Made by a program: the position numbers and the translations under genes. Below the pieces are notes generated by a model that did not search any database, was not told where the DNA came from, and was given only the letters and a program-made list of their open reading frames with translations. From Candidatus Hadersleviella danica (GTDB taxonomy: Bacteria; Chloroflexota; Anaerolineae; Promineifilales; Promineifilaceae), in assembly GCA_016711405.1 (NCBI GenBank), contig JADJSZ010000015.1, forward strand, positions 1 through 10,514: a stretch of 10,514 bases of DNA, given 5' to 3'. This document shows positions 6,283 through 10,514 of this stretch, in pieces. The first letter of the stretch is position 1, and each line of letters starts with the position of its first letter.

Positions 6283-7036
6283 TAAACTTTGAAATCCCCC
6301 ACGGGATATTGCGGCAACATATTGTCGCGCACCCAGTCAAGGGCTTGGTTGGGGGTGAGGCCCCAGTTGGTGGGGCAGGTGGAGAGCAGTTCCACAATGC
6401 TAAAGCCGAGACCTTTTTGTTGGGTCTCGAAGGCGGTGCGGATGGCCTTTTTGGCTTGCAATACATGGCGGGCATCGTGCAAACTGCGGCGGACGCTGTA
6501 GGCGGTGCCGGGCAAGCCCGCCAAAATTTCGGCCATGCGGATGGGGTGGCCGTTAGGTCGGCAGAACGGCCGAGCGGGGACGAGGTGGTCACTTGCCCAA
6601 TCAAGCTGGTGGGGGCCATTTGGCCGCCTGTCATGCCATAGGTGGCGTTGTTTAGGAAGATAACGGTGATTTTTTCACCGCGCACGGCCGCGTGCATAAT
6701 CTCGCCCATGCCAATGGAAGCCAAATCGCCATCACCCTGATAGGTGAAGACGATTTTATCGGGGTGAACCCGTTTTAGCCCCGTGGCCATGGCGGGGGCA
6801 CGGCCGTGGGCCGCCTCGCACGCATCCACATCAAAATAATTGTAAGCAAACACCGAGCAACCGACCGAGGCGACCAAAATCGTCTCCTCGCGGATGTTTA
6901 GCTCGTCTAGCACCTCCGCCACAAGGCGGTGGGCAATGCCGTGGGTGCATCCCGGGCAATAATGGGTGTGGCAATCGGTCAGGCTGTGCGGCCGTTCGTA
7001 AACCAATTTTTCTTGGGGAAGGGTGGTGGTGGTCAT
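6282..7036 (-). CDS. 2-oxoacid:ferredoxin oxidoreductase, beta (ThDP-binding) subunit, frameshifted
   Basis: About 251 aa. This is the catalytic subunit binding thiamine diphosphate and one [4Fe-4S] cluster. From ATG 7036 the ThDP motif is GDGDLASIG (101 onward) followed by IFLNNATYGMTGGQMAPTS, the GDG...NN signature. Likely cluster ligands are Cys27 and Cys30 (YCPGCTHG), Cys60 (SVGCSVF) and the Cys of STCPTNWGL near the end, matching the four-Cys pattern of the family. The frame breaks at 6549-6551: one more base in the short CC run joins GRSADLTG to HPIRMAEILAGLPG, and the protein ends QYPVGDFKV with TAA at 6282-6284. Without that repair the frame runs on into nonsense to 6197. The HYCPGC and STCPTNWG motifs resemble the 2-ketoisovalerate/2-oxoglutarate type more than pyruvate enzymes; substrate remains uncertain. 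Confidence 0.92.
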
Positions 7037-7134
7037 AGTGGTTAGTGGCTAGTGGCTAGTGGTTAGTGAGTGGTAGTAGTAGTGAGTGGTGAGTAGAACT
7101 ATTTACTACTCACTATTTACTCCCAACTCACCAA
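7037..7134. repeat. GTGGTTA/GTAGTGA tandem repeats forming a hairpin
   Basis: The 98-bp gap between alpha and beta genes consists almost wholly of variants of GTGGCTA, GTAGTGA and GAGTAG on the left and ACTCACT/ACTATTT on the right. GTGAGTAG (7089-7096) pairs perfectly with CTACTCAC (7106-7113), and weaker pairing extends beyond. No promoter or gene was seen in it. Confidence 0.8.
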
Positions 7135-8089
7135 CTAACTCATAACAAATTCCAACTCCCGCACCGCCTTTTCTATCTCTTCGGGCAGGGGGATAACCCC
7201 GCCAGAACGGCCGTAGAAGTGGATGGGTTTATCACGGCCGACAATGCGGCGCACATCTTGCACCATTTGGCCCATGTTCATTTCCACCACCAAAATTTGG
7301 CTGGCGGAGGCGGCGGCTTGGCGCAACGCCTTTTCGGGGAAGGGCCAGAGGGTGATGGGGCGGAACAGCCCCACGCGCAACCCTTGGCGGCGCAGGTGGC
7401 GCATGGCGGATTGGGCCACGCGGGCGGCCGTGCCAAAAGCGACCAGCAAAATATCGGCATCATCTGTTTCTTGCACTTCAAAGCGGGTTTCATGTTGGGC
7501 GATGGCAGCCAGTTTGGCCTGAATTTCGATGTTGAGCGCCTCGAGGCCATCGGTGCCAAGGTGGAGCGAGCTGACCAGCCGTTTTTCACGGCCGTTGGCT
7601 CCCTGTCAGTGCCCAAGACGGCCGTTCGGTGCGCATCTCCTGCATGGGGGGCAGTTCGGCGGGTTCCATCATTTGGCCAATCGCCCCATCCAACACCACA
7701 AAGACCAGCGTCTTGTATTGGTCGGCCAAATCAAAGGCGAAGACGGTCAGGTCAATCGCCTCTTGCACGGTAGCGGGGCTAATACAATGGGGCGAAAATC
7801 CCCATGCCCTGCGGTTTTGGTGAGCTGGTTGTAGTCGCTTTGGCTGGGCTGGATGTTGCCCAAGCCGGGGCCGCCGCGCATTACATCAATAATGACCACG
7901 GGCACTTTGGAGGCGGCAATGTAGCTGAAGCCCTCTTGCATCAGGCTGATGCCGGGACTGCTGGAGCTGGTCATCACCCGTGCCCCGCCTGCGGCCGCGC
8001 CATAGACCATGTTGATGGCCGCCACTTCGCTTTCGGCTTGCAGAAAGACACGGCCGAGTTCGCCCATTCACAACACGTCCGCTGGCCAT
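7135..8089 (-). CDS. 2-oxoacid:ferredoxin oxidoreductase, alpha subunit, N-terminally short and frameshifted
   Basis: First gene of the cluster. It starts at ATG 8089 behind an AAAGGA site (8097-8102 on the minus strand, 7 nt spacing). Recognisable parts in order are GRVFLQAESEVAAINMVYGA, ARVMTSSSSPGISLMQEG, VIIDVMRGGPGLGNIQPSQS, GHGDFRPIVLAP, AIDLTVFAFDLADQYK, GAIGQMMEPAELP, and a C-terminal domain with ILLVAFGTAARVAQSA and FRPITLWPFPEKALRQ ending at 7135. Four short-range breaks separate these. They are near 8068-8080 (one A too many), at the G-run 7775-7778 (one base short) and near 7600-7608 (about one base too many, next to an ACGGCCGT). The C-terminal domain is otherwise continuous. Family members have about 40 more N-terminal residues with a GYPITP motif; nothing upstream encodes it in any frame. 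Confidence 0.88.
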
Positions 8090-8103
8090 AATGAAATCCT
8101 TTG

Positions 8104-8188
8104 GGGAAGAGAGAAGAGAGTAGAGAGAAGAGAGAGAGTCATGGGTGTGAATTTTTCTCTTCTCTTTTCTCTCCTCTCTCTTCTCCTT
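8104..8188. repeat. purine/pyrimidine GAGAAGA repeat hairpin abutting the alpha-subunit start
   Basis: A run of AGAGA/AGAAG words (about 8106-8138) is followed after about 18 nt by a CTCTTCTC/TTTCTCTCC run (8157-8186). The two can pair over some 25-30 bp with scattered mismatches. It begins immediately upstream of the ribosome site of the alpha-subunit gene, where the missing N-terminal coding part would be expected. Confidence 0.8.
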
Positions 8189-8189
8189 T

Positions 8190-8451
8190 TGTAGCGGTTC
8201 AATTTTCAGGAATTGGGCAAACTGCCTATGGAAAGTATCTAAAATGTTGTGCAAATGTGATAGTGAGGAAGGGCAGGCAATGGGGCGCGGAATGTCACGG
8301 CAAGGAATTTCGTGCTTTGCGTGGGGTGGCACGGAGCATTAAGACGGCTTGGGGGTGTTTGCCCTACAATTGCCCTGCAAGGGATTGTGGGTGGGCAAAG
8401 GGGGTAAACTGGAGGTTATCTTGTAAATATTTCTGCGAAGGAGTGATTCAG
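8190..8451. promoter_or_regulatory. divergent intergenic region with a bulged hairpin
   Basis: This 262-bp stretch between the alpha-subunit gene and the propeller lipoprotein should contain promoters for both, but no convincing -10/-35 pair was recognised. A hairpin stands at 8358-8399: TTTGCCC..ACAAT (8358-8370) pairs with ATTGTGGG..GGGCAAA (8384-8399) with a small bulge, enclosing an inner CCCT-GCA-AGGG stem (8373-8383). No CGGCCG word occurs here. A minus-strand open frame crosses it but looks non-coding. Confidence 0.4.
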
Positions 8452-10514
8452 ATGCGTATTCCACACTTTTTACTTTGGCCATTTTATTGGTCGCCTGTCA
8501 ACAGGCTTTGCCCACCCCCCCCGCAACTTTAACGGCCGTGCCCCAACGACCGTGGTGACTCCTGACCGCCACACCCACTGATCAGCCATTCCCACCATCT
8601 AACCGCCACCGTCGCCTACGGCCGCCCTCCAAAACGGCGACAGCAACAGCCACCGCCACCACCCCCTCCCCACGCATACGCCATCCCCAACCGCCACCTC
8701 GCCCGCTTTGCCTGCCCCCGCTGAAACGCTTGCCCCCGATGTGTGGGCGGGGATTGGCACGCCCATGCCGCCAAATTCGGCCGTTATCTCCCCTGAGAAC
8801 ATCACCCAAATTGCCCAACTTGGGCACTGGGGCAAAGGGCGGATTTTAACGGCCGCGTACACCCCCGATGGCGCCCAACTGATTGCCCTGACGGCCGAAG
8901 GGGTGTATTGGTACGATGCGGCCACGGCCGAGCAAACGGCCGTGCAACGCTACAACCGCACCCTCATCAATATGGCACTCTCGCCCGATGGCCAACTGCT
9001 GGCCTTGGCTTTTGCAACATCATGGGATGTGCCCACTTATGTCGAGGTGCGGCGCACGGCCGATAATGAGTTGGTGAGTGCTTTGCAGGTAGAATTTAAC
9101 CCTCCTATACCAAACAATGGATGCAGTTTACGGCTGATGGAAACACCCTCCTCACCACCTCTTGGCAACTAAGTCAAATGACAGTTTGGGATATTGCTTC
9201 GGCTATGGCCAAGTACACCATCCCTTTCAATGAACTGAACGACCTTGATTATGCGCCAACCAACAATATCTTGGCCGTGTGGGAAGAAAATATAGCCAGT
9301 TTTTGGGCTGTTGATGAAACAGGATTAACCGCTTTAGGCGAATTTGCCATCCCTGGCCCCTATCAATGGGGTGAGCAATTTACGCTTAGCCCCGATGGGG
9401 AGTTGCTTGTTTTGACCATGCCTGATGGCATAGGGCAAGCCATTGTGTTACGTCGCACCAATGGAGAGGTTTGTATGAATTGAGTGCTGATAAGCAACGA
9501 CGCTTGAGCAAATTACCCGCCTTGAGTGGGCCGGGGCGAGGGGGTGTTAGTGCCATCTCATTCAGCCCAGATAGCCAATTGTTGGCTTTGGCCACAGGTA
9601 AATTGGGGGTCACGATATGGCGCACGGCCGATGGTCAATTGACTCCAAAGTTTGCAGGATGTAGGCAACCAAGTTTATTTTGCGCCTGATGGCACTACTG
9701 TTGCGACAGGACGAGATAGCTTGGCTCAATGGCGGGTGGCGGATGCCAGCTTTGTCAATGTCTTAAACCAGCATGTTGGGGCTATTTTTGCCCTTGCCTT
9801 TTGTACCCAACCAACCCCATTTGGCCGTTGGGGCGGGGGATGGCTTTGTCTACATTCGCCATTTGCGAGATGGGGGATTGGTGACCAGTTTGCGTGCTTC
9901 GCGGAGCAATACCGCCTTTTTCTCGTATCCGCGTGTGGCTGATTTAGAATTTTCGGCCGATGGTCAAACCTTGGTCACGGCCGCCGATGATGCGGTGCGC
10001 GTTTGGAACATGACTGACTATAGTTTTACCACTCTCTCGCCGCGCCCACGGGGGGATGTAGGAGCCTCCGAGGTTGCCATTTCGTCTAACGGCCAATTTG
10101 TCGTCATGTCACACTACGACGAAAGGACATATCTTTGGGATTTAACGCAAACAAGCCAGCACCAAGAATTTACGCAAAGGGTGTCATGGCGGAAAAACCT
10201 CATCCTTGTTCCCAACCAAGAATTTTGTTGATTTGCCATGACACCTTTGTTTCGACCAGCAATCAGACTATGGTCAAGTAATAGTATCATCTGGCAAGAG
10301 CTAATCAGTGAACCGCTCGGTGCGTCAGCCATAGCCGTTTCACCTGATGGACAATTATTAGCGATAGGGTAATTGGCGATGGAGAATCTTTAGAGCTTTG
10401 GCGGCTCGCTGAAGGACAATATGAATTTGTCTTTAGCAACAGCCGATCTAGTAATTAATGATTATGACTCCTCCACAATTTATCTTTTCTCCCGACGGCC
10501 AACTCATTATCGGC
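8452..10514 (+). CDS. lipoprotein with WD40/beta-propeller repeats (partial, many frameshifts)
   Basis: Predicted exported beta-propeller lipoprotein of unknown partner, running off the right edge. ATG 8452 has a GAAGGAG site (8437-8443) 8 nt upstream. One extra T in 8474-8476 gives MRIPHFLLLAILLVAC, a signal peptide with classical L-V-A-C lipobox. A Thr/Pro/Ala-rich linker (to about 8735) is scrambled by several indels. Then about ten blade motifs follow: AYTPDGAQLIAL, ALSPDGQLLALA, QFTADGNTLLTT, TLSPDGELLVLT, SFSPDSQLLALA, YFAPDGTTVATG, EFSADGQTLVTA, AISSNGQFVVMS, AVSPDGQLLAIG, IFSPDGQLIIG. WD-type tryptophans (IASFWAVD, VTIWRTAD, VRVWNMTD, YLWDLTQ, IRLWSS) are present. Breaks lie near 9090-9120, 9470, 9645, 9795, 10230 and 10372. 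Most are repaired by one base in a homopolymer; the TGA near 10229 is unresolved. Sequencing error is likelier than decay because blade motifs are intact on both sides. Confidence 0.8.
8515..8522 (+). repeat. C8 tract just after the lipobox of the propeller lipoprotein
   Basis: Eight consecutive C encode Pro-Pro in the linker right after the acylated Cys. With the upstream T-run repaired, this length keeps the downstream frame open. A length change here would switch the whole protein off. Confidence 0.8.
10161..10249. repeat. 11-bp direct repeat and hairpin inside the propeller gene
   Basis: ACCAAGAATTT occurs at 10161-10171 and 10215-10225. Overlapping it, CAAAGGGTGTCATGGC (10175-10190) pairs with GCCATGACACCTTTG (10235-10249) with one bulged G. 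The reading frame meets a TGA here and the blade pattern is interrupted between YLWDLTQ and IRLWSS. It may be a small insertion or an assembly problem. Confidence 0.5.

Larger units (their letters stand above)
207..9985. repeat. dispersed octamer-like palindrome around CGGCCG (HIP-like word)
   Basis: CGGCCG occurs about 58 times by hand count, about one per 180 bp. Roughly 40 copies are preceded by A, and most of the others are followed by T. Copies lie mainly in genes and in all three codon phases: ACG GCC G at 3200, AC GGC CGT around 6800, and CGG CCG at 6989-6994 read on the minus strand. They are absent from the MITE-like element and almost absent from the gaps. Confidence 0.85.

Noticed and set aside
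7037..7134. CRISPR-like array in the alpha-beta gap
   Set aside because: The repeats are 7 bases or so, degenerate and without spacers of constant length; they form a hairpin instead.
7219..7773. 184-codon plus-strand frame within the alpha-subunit region
   Set aside because: Antisense shadow of recognisable alpha-subunit segments.
8044..8067. programmed frameshifting as a general explanation for the split genes
   Set aside because: Breaks occur in unrelated genes at ordinary homopolymers in both directions, without slippery heptamers plus conserved downstream structures; sequencing error is simpler.
7886..8332. minus-strand frame starting at 8332 as the true start of the alpha subunit
   Set aside because: Its first 80 residues are encoded by the divergent intergenic region and the GAGAAGA repeat (KEKREERKEKRK-like peptide) and do not match the family N-terminus.

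Overview
The window looks like chromosomal DNA of a free-living, moderately GC-rich bacterium, most likely a Chloroflexota member of the Anaerolineae/Caldilineae type. This is an inference from the gene set: lipoproteins with Thr/Pro-rich linkers, a large extracytoplasmic beta-propeller protein, and an archaeal/anaerobe-style 2-oxoacid:acceptor oxidoreductase. The DNA also carries an extraordinary density of the palindrome CGGCCG, mostly as ACGGCCG or CGGCCGT, with about 58 copies counted by eye. No rRNA, tRNA or CRISPR array was seen.

Layout. 156-880 (+): lipoprotein with two FxLYD-like domains. 923-1240 (-): small hypothetical protein. 1321-2501 (-): class I SAM methyltransferase with a THUMP-like C-terminus. 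2502-3148: divergent intergenic region holding a 372-bp MITE-like element (2639-3010) with 20-bp terminal inverted repeats and an exact 10-bp target duplication. 3149-4156 (+): OpuAC/ProX-type substrate-binding lipoprotein, followed by two perfect long hairpins that probably terminate transcription from both sides. 8089-4320 (-): operon-like cluster read right to left as alpha subunit, beta subunit, PLP aminotransferase and gamma subunit of a 2-oxoacid:ferredoxin oxidoreductase. 8452-10514 (+, runs off the window): lipoprotein with a low-complexity linker and many WD40/beta-propeller blades.

The aminotransferase and oxidoreductase fit one pathway: an amino acid is transaminated to a 2-oxoacid, which is oxidatively decarboxylated to an acyl-CoA with reduction of ferredoxin. 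The alpha subunit lacks the N-terminal segment with the usual GYPITP motif; a purine-rich hairpin repeat stands immediately upstream of its start.

Most genes are broken into consecutive frames. At almost every break a single-base change in a homopolymer run restores a continuous conserved protein. This points to homopolymer indel errors in the assembly more than to real decay, so several entries are given as full genes spanning frameshifts.

Most intergenic gaps hold a hairpin, and several of these are made of short degenerate tandem repeats with a different repeat word at each junction.
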